A stretch of 64,000 nucleotides of DNA from Williamsia limnetica (GTDB taxonomy: Bacteria; Actinomycetota; Actinomycetes; Mycobacteriales; Mycobacteriaceae): NCBI RefSeq assembly GCF_003217475.1, contig NZ_QJSP01000024.1, positions 1 through 64,000 of the forward strand, read 5' to 3'. The translations under genes and the position numbers were made by a program. This document shows, in pieces, positions 16,625 through 24,928 of the stretch (positions within the stretch are counted from its first letter, which is position 1; every line of letters begins with the position of its first letter). The notes below the pieces were generated by a model, which saw only the letters and a list, made by a program, of their open reading frames with translations, did no database searches and was not told the origin of the DNA.

Positions 16625-17176
16625 TCACCACATCGGGACCGGTGATTTGCCGAGTGGGTACCAACCCGGCAGCAGCTCGGTGGCATTGACGACGCGGTCG
16701 ATCCGGCCCTGCATGCCTTTGCTCATCACACCGTCGGTCATCATCTCCATGAACAGCGCGGTGACGTTGCCGTAGTCGAAGAAATCACGCTGCCAACCCC
16801 ATTTGAAGTCGCCGGCATACTTGAACCAGCTGCCCTGGATGCCCTCCAGACCGTAGTGCGATCCGTCTGGGCGGGTTGCCTCGAAGATCTGCTTCCAAAG
16901 TCCGAGCATGTCGCCGGTCTTCTCGTCGATCACCCACGACTGATAGGGGTAGGTCCAACCGTCGAGCCCGTCCATCTCGTACCCGATGGCGTAGTCACGG
17001 ATCTGATCGCGACCGATGGCCATGAAGTCGTGCTTTGCGCCGTAGTTCCAGCCATAGGTTGCGTCTTCGGTGTAGAACTCGGCCAGCGGACGCCAATCAC
17101 CGGCCTTCTCGCAATCGCTGTTTCCCTGCAACCAGCGCTCGACCATCTCATCGAGTTCCGCACGATCAAAAGCCAT
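16625..17176 (-). CDS. NTF2/SnoaL-like protein (Rv0762c-like)
   Basis: 183 residues from the ATG at 17176. A TTG 12 bases upstream is in frame but its spacing to the GAAAG Shine-Dalgarno is poor. It is an NTF2-like cone-fold protein: WRPLAEFYTEDATYGWNYGAKHDF and IGRDQIRDYAIG, then aromatic-rich strands. The length and place after the ferredoxin gene match Rv0762c of M. tuberculosis. NTF2-like proteins include steroid isomerases and hydratases, so a role on a terpenoid or sterol substrate is possible, but no catalytic residues can be assigned. Confidence 0.83.
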   Translation of the reverse strand: MAFDRAELDEMVERWLQGNSDCEKAGDWRPLAEFYTEDATYGWNYGAKHDFMAIGRDQIRDYAIGYEMDGLDGWTYPYQSWVIDEKTGDMLGLWKQIFEATRPDGSHYGLEGIQGSWFKYAGDFKWGWQRDFFDYGNVTALFMEMMTDGVMSKGMQGRIDRVVNATELLPGWYPLGKSPVPMW

Positions 17177-17191
17177 GACAATGACCAACTT

Positions 17192-17383
17192 TCATTCTTC
17201 GACAATTCTGAGGGCTTGCGTCGGACAGTAGCGCACGGCGCGCTCCACGTCCGCCAAATGACTGCTATCAGGTTGTGAATCAAGCAGTTTCACAGATTCA
17301 CGCTCTGCTTCGAACAGGTCCGGGGCTTCCATCTCGCACATTCCGTGCCCCTGACACAAATCGAGATCCACTTCGATCTTCAT
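17192..17383 (-). CDS. 3Fe-4S ferredoxin of the CYP51 locus (Rv0763c-like)
   Basis: 63 residues from the ATG at 17383, preceded by GGAGG at 8-nt spacing. Cluster ligands Cys10, Cys16 and Cys53 stand in CQGHGMC and YCPTQ. His replaces the second cysteine of the CxxC pattern, the signature of single 3Fe-4S P450 ferredoxins. It should carry electrons from a reductase to CYP51, encoded 31 bp upstream, and possibly to CYP123. FprB in this window is a possible reductase. Confidence 0.92.
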   Translation of the reverse strand: MKIEVDLDLCQGHGMCEMEAPDLFEAERESVKLLDSQPDSSHLADVERAVRYCPTQALRIVEE

Positions 17384-17414
17384 TCCGAACACCTCCACCA
17401 GAGCTCGGCGCCGA

Positions 17415-18767
17415 CTACTTGGAACGTTTGCGATACTTGACCTTGCACGGCTGCGCGAGCTGCACCACCATCTTCGAGTGGTCGTTCTTGTACGACTCCG
17501 AGGGCTGGGCCATCTCGAACTCGTAATTCTGCAGGAGCACCGAGAAGATCGCCTTGAGCTGCATGATCGCGAACTGTGCGCCGACACAGCGGTGGCGGCC
17601 CGCGCCGAACGGGATCCAGGTCCAGCGGTTGACGAGATCCTCCTGGCGCGGCTCGAGATAGCGATCGGGGTCGAACGCGTCAGGGTTGGGGAAGTCCTCG
17701 GGCAAACGGTTGGAGATCGCCGGAGACACCGCGATCGACTGGCCGGGTTCGAGGTGGAAATCTTCGACTTCGAAGTCGTTCTGAACCACCCGCATCAAGA
17801 CGATCAACGGTGGGTGCAACCGGAGCGCTTCTTTCAGCGCAGACTCGAGCTTCGGTATCTGGCGCATCGCACCGAAGCTGTATTCCGCACCGTCCGAATA
17901 GATCTCGTCCAGCTCGGCGGTCACCTGCGTCATATACTCCGGATGCCGCAGCAACTCGATCAACGTCCACGCGGCGGTACCCGATGTGGTGTGGTGGCCC
18001 GCGAACATCATCGAGATGAACATGCCGGTGATGGTGTCCGCAGTGAATCGAAGGTTGCCCTCGTCATCCCGGATCGAGATGAGGACATCGAGGAGGTCTT
18101 TGTCCTCATCGGTGGCAGGCTCTCCGGCGATTCTGGTGTCCATGATCTCTTGGACCAGCTCCACCAGCCCTTTCCGGGCGGCATCGCGCTTGCGGAAGCT
18201 CTCGATGTCGGCGTAGGCGTCGACGTACGCGATCGGGTCGGTGCCCTTTTCCAGGTCGTGGTAGAGATGCGCGAAACGCCCGTCGAGTTGCTCACGGAAC
18301 TTCTTGCCCACCAGGCATGCCGACGAGGTGTAGATGGTCAGCTCCGCAAAGAACTCGAGCAGATCGATTTCGCCCTCATCACCCCAGTTGGCGATGATGC
18401 GCTCGGTCTCCAGAGGAATCGTGATCGCGTGCTGTTTCATGTGGGCGCCTTTGAGCGCCTGGTTGTGCAACATCTCCGACCGGCGCTCGGGGCTGGCATC
18501 GAACACGACGCCCTCGCCGAAGATCGGGGTCATGAACGGATAGGCAGCCGCCTGGTCGAGATCCTCCTCGGAGGCGCGGAAGAAGGCTTCGTTGGCGGCC
18601 GCTCCTGACACGAGCGCCACCTCGCGGTCGGCGAGCTGGAAGACACCGACGTCGCCGCACTCTTCACGGACCCGCCAGAACAGGCCGATCGGATCGGTCG
18701 AAAGTTCTTCGAGGTGTCCGTGTTCGCCTTCGCCACCGGATACGCGCTTCGGCTTCGTGAGGGTCAT
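17415..18767 (-). CDS. cyp51: Cytochrome P450 CYP51 (sterol 14alpha-demethylase family)
   Basis: 450 residues, close throughout to M. tuberculosis CYP51 (Rv0764c): RVSGGEGEHGHLEE, ECGDVGVFQL, YPFMTPIFGEGVVFDASPER, the I-helix SMMFAGHHTTSGTA, ExxR in ESALKEALRLHPPL, and haem-binding FGAGRHRCVGAQFA with Cys394. CYP51s oxidatively remove the 14alpha-methyl of sterols. The natural bacterial substrate here is unknown, since no sterol synthesis gene is in view. The start overlaps the upstream SDR stop (ATGA). The gene order around it matches Rv0762c-Rv0771. Confidence 0.96.
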   Translation of the reverse strand: MTLTKPKRVSGGEGEHGHLEELSTDPIGLFWRVREECGDVGVFQLADREVALVSGAAANEAFFRASEEDLDQAAAYPFMTPIFGEGVVFDASPERRSEMLHNQALKGAHMKQHAITIPLETERIIANWGDEGEIDLLEFFAELTIYTSSACLVGKKFREQLDGRFAHLYHDLEKGTDPIAYVDAYADIESFRKRDAARKGLVELVQEIMDTRIAGEPATDEDKDLLDVLISIRDDEGNLRFTADTITGMFISMMFAGHHTTSGTAAWTLIELLRHPEYMTQVTAELDEIYSDGAEYSFGAMRQIPKLESALKEALRLHPPLIVLMRVVQNDFEVEDFHLEPGQSIAVSPAISNRLPEDFPNPDAFDPDRYLEPRQEDLVNRWTWIPFGAGRHRCVGAQFAIMQLKAIFSVLLQNYEFEMAQPSESYKNDHSKMVVQLAQPCKVKYRKRSK

Positions 18768-19561
18768 TTCTTCTTGTCTCCTTCGATGCGTGGGACCGGG
18801 GCTTCGGCCTCGACCTCGACCAGGCGCATGTGCGCTCCTCGAGGCATGGAAACGATCGTCAAGATTGCTGTGGCCAGATGTTCTGGTTTGAGGAAGTTGC
18901 TGTGGCGGGCCAGCCCGAAAGGAATCCAGTCATTGAGCACGGACTCGGCGACCTCCGGTGTGAAGTTCATACCCATACCCGTCATCACCTGACCGGGGCG
19001 AACGAGACTGGCGCGCACACCGGTGCCTTCGAGTTCCATCTGCGCCACCTCGGCGAGCCCCTCGACTCCGCGTTTGGCGGCTACGTAGGCGCCCATCTGC
19101 GGGCGGGGACGCATCACGACGTCTGAGCTGATGAACACGAAGTCGCCTCGACGCCTGGAGATCATCTCGGGTGCGACGCGCCGGTACAGGCGCTGCGCCC
19201 CGAGCAGGTGGACGTTGACCTGAGCGGCGAAATCGTCGTTGGTGATCTCGTGCGAACGGCCCGGATCGAGGTCGCCGGCACCCGATACCACGATCTCGGC
19301 CGGGCCCAGTTGCGCTTCGGCCTTGGTGACGAACTCATCGATCGATGCGGTGTCAGTGATGTCCAGTGGTAACGCAACCGCCTCGCCGCCGGCCTCGTTG
19401 ATCTGGTCGACGAACTCCTGGGATTTGTGAACTCGCCGGGCGCCCAGCGCAACCGGGTGTCCGGCGGCACCGAGCATGACGGCGGTCGCCGCACCGATGC
19501 CGGACGACGCGCCGGCCACGAGCACGGGTCGCCGGGTGGGCTGGGGTTCGAAACGCGGCAT
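18764..19561 (-). CDS. SDR oxidoreductase of the CYP51 locus (Rv0765c-like)
   Basis: 265 residues from the ATG at 19561, overlapping the CYP123 stop by one base. SDR motifs: GASSGIGAATAVMLG for the cofactor, SGAGDLD, Ser in VFISSDVVM and YVAAKRG (YxxxK). It stands between CYP123 and CYP51 exactly as Rv0765c does in M. tuberculosis. It may oxidise the alcohol formed by one of the P450s, which is inference from its neighbours. Confidence 0.92.
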   Translation of the reverse strand: MPRFEPQPTRRPVLVAGASSGIGAATAVMLGAAGHPVALGARRVHKSQEFVDQINEAGGEAVALPLDITDTASIDEFVTKAEAQLGPAEIVVSGAGDLDPGRSHEITNDDFAAQVNVHLLGAQRLYRRVAPEMISRRRGDFVFISSDVVMRPRPQMGAYVAAKRGVEGLAEVAQMELEGTGVRASLVRPGQVMTGMGMNFTPEVAESVLNDWIPFGLARHSNFLKPEHLATAILTIVSMPRGAHMRLVEVEAEAPVPRIEGDKKK

Positions 19562-20799
19562 CAGCGGGCCTTCACTTTCATGGGTAGTGATGCGAATCCA
19601 CGGACGTTCACCGAATGCACGCGCTCGGCGTTGGCGATGTCGATATCGACCTGATTGATCGACTCGACGATCTGACCGAGCGCAACGTTCGATTCGAGCC
19701 TGGCCAGATGGGCGCCGAGGCAGAAATGCGTTCCCAGACCGAAGCTGGTGAGCGTCTGCGAACTGTCCCTGCCGATCTCGTAGCGGTCGGCGTTCTCGAA
19801 GACGTCGTCGTCGCGATTGGCCGAACCCAGGAGCAGCAGTACGCGTTGGCCCGCCGGGATGGTGTACCCGCCGTACTCGACATCCTCCATGACCCTGCGC
19901 ACCACGATCTGGGTCGAGTTGTCGTAGCGCAGTGTCTCCTCGGTCCATGCCGGGACCGCTTCGGGATCGGCCATGGGGATTGCGAGCTGGTCGGGGTATC
20001 GCCAGCCCCAATACACGGCATTGGCAAGCAGTTTGGTGGTCGTCTCGTTGCCCGCGACGATCATGAGGATCATGAAGCCGATGATCTCGTCATCGGTGAG
20101 TCTGGTCTTCTCACCCGTCTCGTCGTCGAGGATCTCTGCGTCGAGCAGCGCCGAGACGAGATCGGTGCCGGGGTTCTTGCGGCGATCGACGAGCAATTCG
20201 CTGTAATAGCGGGTCAGTTCGAAGTAGGCGTAGACGGCCGCTTCCGGGACGTCGAACACGCCCTCCTCGCGGTGGATCAGCAGGTCCGACTGGGTACGCA
20301 GGTGGGCCCGGTCGGCGACCGGCACATCGAGCAGTTCCGACACGACATCCATCGGTAGCAGGCCCGCGAACTCGGTCACATAGTCGAACTCGCCCATCTC
20401 GAGGCAGCGATCCCAGTGCTGGTGGGTGAGTTCGGCGATCCGCTCTGCCAGCTCGCCGATCCGTTTCGGTGTGAAACCTTTCGACACCAGTTTGCGGATA
20501 CGCATGTGCTTCGGATCGTCCAGTGCCAGAAAGGACATCGACTTGTGAGCGTCAGGTCCGTAGGCGGCAGGGTCCATCGACACGCCCCAGCTGTTGGACA
20601 GCCGGGTCGCATCTCGGAAACCGTTGCGCACGTCTTCATGCTTCGCGAACGCCCAGAAGTCCATGTCGGCGTTGTGATAGACCGGCGCCTCGGCACGGAG
20701 CCGGGCATAGGTCGGGTAAGGATCTTCGTGAAAGTTGTAGTCATACGGGTCGAACGGGAGCGGTTCACGAAGGTTCGGGGTCTGCATTCCTGCGGTCAT
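19561..20799 (-). CDS. cyp123: Cytochrome P450, CYP123-like
   Basis: 412 residues, similar along its length to CYP123 (Rv0766c): FDPYDYNFHEDPYPTYARLR, LDDPKHMRIRKLVSKGFTP, the I-helix LMIVAGNETTTKLLANAVYW, ExxR in EETLRYD, and FGLGTHFCLGAHLA with haem Cys360. The substrate is unknown. It lies between the TetR gene and the SDR with overlapping start and stop codons on both sides, so all three are translated together. Cytosolic; electrons probably come from the operon's ferredoxin. Confidence 0.93.
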   Translation of the reverse strand: MTAGMQTPNLREPLPFDPYDYNFHEDPYPTYARLRAEAPVYHNADMDFWAFAKHEDVRNGFRDATRLSNSWGVSMDPAAYGPDAHKSMSFLALDDPKHMRIRKLVSKGFTPKRIGELAERIAELTHQHWDRCLEMGEFDYVTEFAGLLPMDVVSELLDVPVADRAHLRTQSDLLIHREEGVFDVPEAAVYAYFELTRYYSELLVDRRKNPGTDLVSALLDAEILDDETGEKTRLTDDEIIGFMILMIVAGNETTTKLLANAVYWGWRYPDQLAIPMADPEAVPAWTEETLRYDNSTQIVVRRVMEDVEYGGYTIPAGQRVLLLLGSANRDDDVFENADRYEIGRDSSQTLTSFGLGTHFCLGAHLARLESNVALGQIVESINQVDIDIANAERVHSVNVRGFASLPMKVKAR

Positions 20800-21386
20800 C
20801 GGTTCTCCAGCAGTAGGTTTGCCGCGGCGACAAGCCGATCGGCGATGGCGGAATAAGTTTCGTAGCCCATCCCGGCGCGGACGAGCGCGCCGGAGTACAG
20901 CATTTCGAGTGCTTCGAGGAGACTTTCATCGGCCGGCGCCCCGGTGTCGGCGACCAGAGCCGACGAGAGTCGTTGGCGGATCAGCACGCCGATACGAACC
21001 CGCAGATGCTCGACGTCGGGGTCCGATCCCAGTAGAGATGCCGTGACCGCGCGTGCGAGTTGATTGTCATCCTCCACCGCGAGCGATACCGAGCGCAGCA
21101 CCACCGCTACCCGCTCGGCGCGGGGCAGCGTCGGATCGGGCTCGACGATCTCCTCGGCCAGCCGCCGCCAGAACAGCTCGGCGACCACATGGCCTTTCGA
21201 ACTGAAGTAGGTGTAGGCGGTCGCGGGCGCGACTCCGGCACGCTTGGCCACCGACCGCACCGTCAGCGCGTCGTAGCCGACGTCGCGGAGTACCTCGACC
21301 GCGGCCTCGGTGAGCTTGTTCACCGTGTCCGCCTGCGCGGTGGTGAGCCTGCGGCGAGTGGATTCGAAAGAAACCGGACTGGACAT
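20796..21386 (-). CDS. TetR-family regulator of the CYP51 locus (Rv0767c-like)
   Basis: 196 residues from the ATG at 21386. I chose this start because it aligns the N-terminus with the paralogue at 41691-42263: both have 14 residues up to RRRL. An upstream ATG (21398) is possible. The helix-turn-helix reads VRSVAKRAGVAPATAYTYFSSK (split over the turn). The recognition helix PATAYTYFSSK is nearly the same as RATAYIYFSSK in the paralogue. It is the first gene of the minus-strand operon and should bind the AGAC-N3-TGTC site at 21421-21436, controlling both divergent operons. Confidence 0.88.
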   Translation of the reverse strand: MSSPVSFESTRRRLTTAQADTVNKLTEAAVEVLRDVGYDALTVRSVAKRAGVAPATAYTYFSSKGHVVAELFWRRLAEEIVEPDPTLPRAERVAVVLRSVSLAVEDDNQLARAVTASLLGSDPDVEHLRVRIGVLIRQRLSSALVADTGAPADESLLEALEMLYSGALVRAGMGYETYSAIADRLVAAANLLLENR

Positions 21387-21420
21387 GGACACTGACATTA
21401 CACTAGGTTCAAACGCGAGT

Positions 21421-21436
21421 CCAGACACCTGTCCAG
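21421..21436. promoter_or_regulatory. AGAC-N3-TGTC operator, CYP51 divergent promoter
   Basis: CCAGACACCTGTCCAG, core GACA-CC-TGTC. It lies between tetR and the aldehyde dehydrogenase gene, ending one base before the latter's AAGGAGG. Sixteen of 18 bases (GTCCAGACA, NN, TGTCCAG) match 48363-48380. On the minus strand a TAGTGT hexamer downstream could be the -10 of the tetR operon. A bound regulator would affect both directions. Confidence 0.65.
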
Positions 21437-21452
21437 AAGGAGGCGATCGGCG

Positions 21453-22919
21453 ATGACGCTGAAGCCAGAAAACAGCTCCGAGCTGTTGATAGACGGTAAA
21501 TTGGTCCCGGGATCCGGCGGCACCTTCGACATCATCAACCCCGCCACCGAGGAGGTGATCGGACAGGCCGCCGATGGCACCGCCGCTGACATGGACGCGG
21601 CGATCGCGGCTGCGCGCACCGCCTTCGACACCACCACGTGGTCACGTGATCCGGCTTTCCGCGCCAAGTGCCTACGCCAACTGCGCGATGCGTTGCAGGG
21701 CCACGTCGACGAACTCCGTGAGATCACGATCGCAGAGGTCGGCGCACCACACTTCCTCACCTCGGGCCCACAGCTCGAGGGCCCCATCGCAGACCTGGGC
21801 TACTTCGCCGATCTCGCCGAGAACTACGAGTGGAGTTCCGATCTCGGCCGGGCGAAGCCGATGGGCATCAAAAACGATCGGGTCGTGCAACGCGAGGCCG
21901 CAGGTGTCGTCGGCGCGATCACGCCGTGGAACTTCCCGCACCAGATCAATTTCGCCAAGATCGGCCCTGCACTGGCGGCCGGGTGCACCGTCGTCCTCAA
22001 GCCGGCACCCGACACCCCGTGGTGTGCGGCGCTGGTGGGCAAGATCATCGCCGAGGAAACCGACATGCCGGCGGGAGTCATCAACATCGTCACCTCGAGC
22101 GACCACAGCGTGGGAGCGCTCTTGTCGACCGATCCCCGTGTCGACATCGTCTCGTTCACCGGTTCCACTGCCACCGGCAAGAAGGTGATGATCGCCGCGG
22201 CCGAGTCACTCAAGCGGGTGTTCCTCGAACTGGGCGGCAAGTCGGCGTTCATCGTCCTCGACGACGCCGACCTCGCCTCGGCCTGCTCGATGGCCGGATT
22301 CTCCGTGGTCACACACGCCGGTCAAGGATGCGCCATCACCACCCGACTGCTCGTGCCACGCGAAAAATATTCCGAGGCAATCGGTTACGTGCGCGACAGC
22401 ATGGCCGGCCTCCCAGCAGGCGATCCGGCCGACCCCGGGACCATTTGCGGACCGGTGATCTCTGCAGTGCAACGTGACCGCGTCGAGAGCTACATCCAGC
22501 TCGCTCGCGACGAAGGCGGCACCATCGAGATCGGCGGCGGACGGCCCACGAACAAGGACAAGGGCTACTTCATCGAGCCGACGCTGATCTCCGGTGTCGA
22601 GAACTCCGCCCGGGTCGCACAGGAAGAGATCTTCGGTCCCGTCCTCGTCATCATCCCGCACGATGGCGACGACGACGCGATCCGGATCGCCAACGACTCC
22701 CCCTACGGGCTGTCCGGCGCGGTGTGGGGTACCGACCCCGACCGGATCAAGAAGGTGGTCGACGGCGTCCGCACCGGAACCATGAGCATCAACGGCGGTA
22801 TCTGGTACTCCGCCGACATCCCCTTCGGCGGCTACAAGCAGTCCGGGATCGGTCGCGAGATGGGCGTGGCCGGCTTCGAGGAATACCTGGAAACCAAAGC
22901 CATCGCGACACCAGCATAG
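21453..22919 (+). CDS. aldA: Aldehyde dehydrogenase (Rv0768 AldA-like)
   Basis: 488 residues, full-length NAD(P)-dependent aldehyde dehydrogenase: GVVGAITPWNFPHQINFAKI, FTGSTATGKKVM, FLELGGKSAFIVLDD with the general-base Glu, HAGQGCAITTR with the catalytic Cys near residue 290, and EEIFGPVLVI. A strong AGAAGGAGG precedes the ATG. It is the first plus-strand gene of the divergent CYP51 locus, as in M. tuberculosis. It probably oxidises an aldehyde made by the SDR/P450 enzymes to an acid. Confidence 0.95.
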   Translation: MTLKPENSSELLIDGKLVPGSGGTFDIINPATEEVIGQAADGTAADMDAAIAAARTAFDTTTWSRDPAFRAKCLRQLRDALQGHVDELREITIAEVGAPHFLTSGPQLEGPIADLGYFADLAENYEWSSDLGRAKPMGIKNDRVVQREAAGVVGAITPWNFPHQINFAKIGPALAAGCTVVLKPAPDTPWCAALVGKIIAEETDMPAGVINIVTSSDHSVGALLSTDPRVDIVSFTGSTATGKKVMIAAAESLKRVFLELGGKSAFIVLDDADLASACSMAGFSVVTHAGQGCAITTRLLVPREKYSEAIGYVRDSMAGLPAGDPADPGTICGPVISAVQRDRVESYIQLARDEGGTIEIGGGRPTNKDKGYFIEPTLISGVENSARVAQEEIFGPVLVIIPHDGDDDAIRIANDSPYGLSGAVWGTDPDRIKKVVDGVRTGTMSINGGIWYSADIPFGGYKQSGIGREMGVAGFEEYLETKAIATPA

Positions 22920-22932
22920 GGAGCAGAACACA

Positions 22933-23670
22933 GTGAGCAACAATCGATTCGAAGGCAAGACAGCCATCGTCACCGGAGCGGCCGGCGGCATCGGCGAGGT
23001 CTACGCACGCCGACTGGCCGCCGAGGGTGCCAACGTCGTGGTCGCCGACCTCAACGACGAGGCGGGCAAGCAGGTCGCAGCAGACCTCGGTGGGCTCTAC
23101 GTCAACACCGACGTCGCCGACCCGGGGTCCGCGCAGGCCCTGGCCACCGCGACCCTCGATGCATACGGACAGATCGACTACCTGGTCAACAACGCCGCGA
23201 TCTACGGCGGAATGCAGCTCGACTTCCTCATCACCGTGCCCTGGGACTACTACAAGAAGTTCATGAGCGTGAACCTCGACGGCGCACTCAACGTGACCCG
23301 CGCCGTATACGGGCACATGAAGCCCGGCAGTGCGATCGTCAACCAGTCCTCTACCGCGGCGTGGCTCTACAGCGGTTTCTACGGACTCGCGAAGGTCGGC
23401 GTGAACGGATTGACCCAGCAGCTGGCCACCGAACTCGGCGGATCCGGCATTCGCGTCAACGCGATCGCACCGGGGCCGATCGACACCGAGGCCACCAAGT
23501 CGACCACCCCGGGCAACATGGTCAAGGACATGGTCGCCAAATTGCCGCTGTCCCGCATGGGAACTCCGGACGATCTGGTCGGCATGCTGCTGTTCCTCCT
23601 CTCCGACGAGGCGAGCTGGGTCACCGGCCAGATCTTCAATGTCGACGGCGGACAGATCATCCGGTCATGA
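22933..23670 (+). CDS. SDR oxidoreductase (Rv0769-like)
   Basis: 245 residues, GTG start. Classical SDR: TGAAGGIGEVYARRLA, VNNAAIYGG, Ser in NQSSTAAWLY, YGLAKVG (YxxxK), and the C-terminal FNVDGGQIIRS. It lies 13 bp after the aldehyde dehydrogenase. Its stop overlaps the next start (ATGA). Its place corresponds to Rv0769. The substrate is not known. Confidence 0.92.
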   Translation: MSNNRFEGKTAIVTGAAGGIGEVYARRLAAEGANVVVADLNDEAGKQVAADLGGLYVNTDVADPGSAQALATATLDAYGQIDYLVNNAAIYGGMQLDFLITVPWDYYKKFMSVNLDGALNVTRAVYGHMKPGSAIVNQSSTAAWLYSGFYGLAKVGVNGLTQQLATELGGSGIRVNAIAPGPIDTEATKSTTPGNMVKDMVAKLPLSRMGTPDDLVGMLLFLLSDEASWVTGQIFNVDGGQIIRS

Positions 23671-24518
23671 GCGAGCAGACTGCGGTCGGGTTCATCGGGC
23701 TCGGCAACATGGGTTTGCCGATGGCGCAGAAACTCGCCGCGTGGCCCGGCGGATTGGTGTTCGCCGACCTGAATCCGGACGTCGATGTGCCGGGTGCAAC
23801 GCGAGCAGGTTCCGCCGCGGAAGTCGCCAAGGCAGCGAGCGTCATCGGCGTCACGGTGCTCAACGACGAGCAGGTCGTGTCGGTGGTGCGCGGGCCGAAC
23901 GGCATCCTCGAGACTGCGGCGCCCGGCACCGTGATCGCGATCCACTCGACGATCAGTCCCCAGACGGCGGTCGACCTGGAGAAGCACTGTGCCGAGCAGG
24001 GTGTTGCCCTGGTCGACGCACCGGTGTCCGGTGGTGCAGACGGAGCGAAACAGGGCCGCCTCGCCATCATGGTCGGTGGCGATCGCGAGGCATATCTGAA
24101 GCTCAAGGAGCCCTACGGGCTCATGTCCGACATGATGATCCACGCCGGACCCGTAGGTGCCGGGACCAAGATGAAACTGGCCCGAAACCTCTTGCACTTC
24201 ATCGCTTTCACAGCGACGACCGAGGCCTCCCGACTTGCCGAAGCCGCAGGGGTCGACATCGTCAAACTCGGCAAGGTCGTGCGCCACACGGACGCGATCA
24301 CCGGCGGCGCCGGGGCCATCATGCTGCGCGACAGCACTGCACCGATCGAACCGGACGACTTCTGGTACGACATCTTCACGCACGTGCGAGGCCTGGGAGA
24401 GAAGGATCTCGGACTGGCGCTGCAACTCGGCGCCGAGTTGGGGGTCGAACTCCCACTCGGTGAAATCTCTCTGCAACGGTTCGCCGACGGCTTGGGTGTA
24501 GGAAAGGACAACACATGA
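23667..24518 (+). CDS. NAD(P)-dependent beta-hydroxyacid dehydrogenase family (Rv0770-like)
   Basis: 283 residues from the ATG at 23667. Hydroxyisobutyrate-dehydrogenase type: FIGLGNMGLPMAQKLA (Rossmann GxGxMG), DAPVSGGADGAKQGRLAIMVGG (substrate loop), and the catalytic Lys in GAGTKMKLARNLL. It should oxidise a beta-hydroxyacid or reduce a semialdehyde. It overlaps the genes on either side by ATGA, showing tight coupling in the plus-strand operon. Confidence 0.92.
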   Translation: MSEQTAVGFIGLGNMGLPMAQKLAAWPGGLVFADLNPDVDVPGATRAGSAAEVAKAASVIGVTVLNDEQVVSVVRGPNGILETAAPGTVIAIHSTISPQTAVDLEKHCAEQGVALVDAPVSGGADGAKQGRLAIMVGGDREAYLKLKEPYGLMSDMMIHAGPVGAGTKMKLARNLLHFIAFTATTEASRLAEAAGVDIVKLGKVVRHTDAITGGAGAIMLRDSTAPIEPDDFWYDIFTHVRGLGEKDLGLALQLGAELGVELPLGEISLQRFADGLGVGKDNT

Positions 24519-24928
24519 CGACAGAGGAAACATCTGAGCAGCGCCAGAAGGGTCTGGACATGATGTCCAGGGTCTACGGCTGGGAGATGAAGGACGGGCC
24601 GGGAGACTTCTTCGCGCACACCGCCGACCATCTCTTCGGTGAGGTGTGGACGCGGGAGGGACTCTCGATCCGGGATCGTCGGCTACTGCTGCTGGGCGCA
24701 TTGGCGGCGACCGGCCAGACCGACGTCGCGGAGATCCAGGCCGGGGCGGCCCTGGGCAACGGAGAGCTCGACGGCGACCAACTACGCGAGATCGCACTCT
24801 TCCTCTGCTACTACATCGGGTGGCCACAGGGCACCCGACTGAACTTCATGTTCGGCGATGTCATCGGCAAGTACGAGAAGGCACAGCGAAAAGAGGCCGA
24901 AGGCAACGGGGCTCGGCCGAGTTCATGA
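24515..24928 (+). CDS. Carboxymuconolactone decarboxylase family protein (Rv0771-like)
   Basis: 137 residues, CMD/AhpD fold: FGEVWTREGLSIRDRRLL, then DQLREIALFLCYYIGWP. A cysteine stands in the FLCYY helix, but there is no CxxC, so it is not an AhpD peroxidase. The start and stop overlap the neighbours (ATGA on both sides). The equivalent gene is Rv0771. The role is unknown; CMD proteins include lactone decarboxylases and small regulators. Confidence 0.88.
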   Translation: MTTEETSEQRQKGLDMMSRVYGWEMKDGPGDFFAHTADHLFGEVWTREGLSIRDRRLLLLGALAATGQTDVAEIQAGAALGNGELDGDQLREIALFLCYYIGWPQGTRLNFMFGDVIGKYEKAQRKEAEGNGARPSS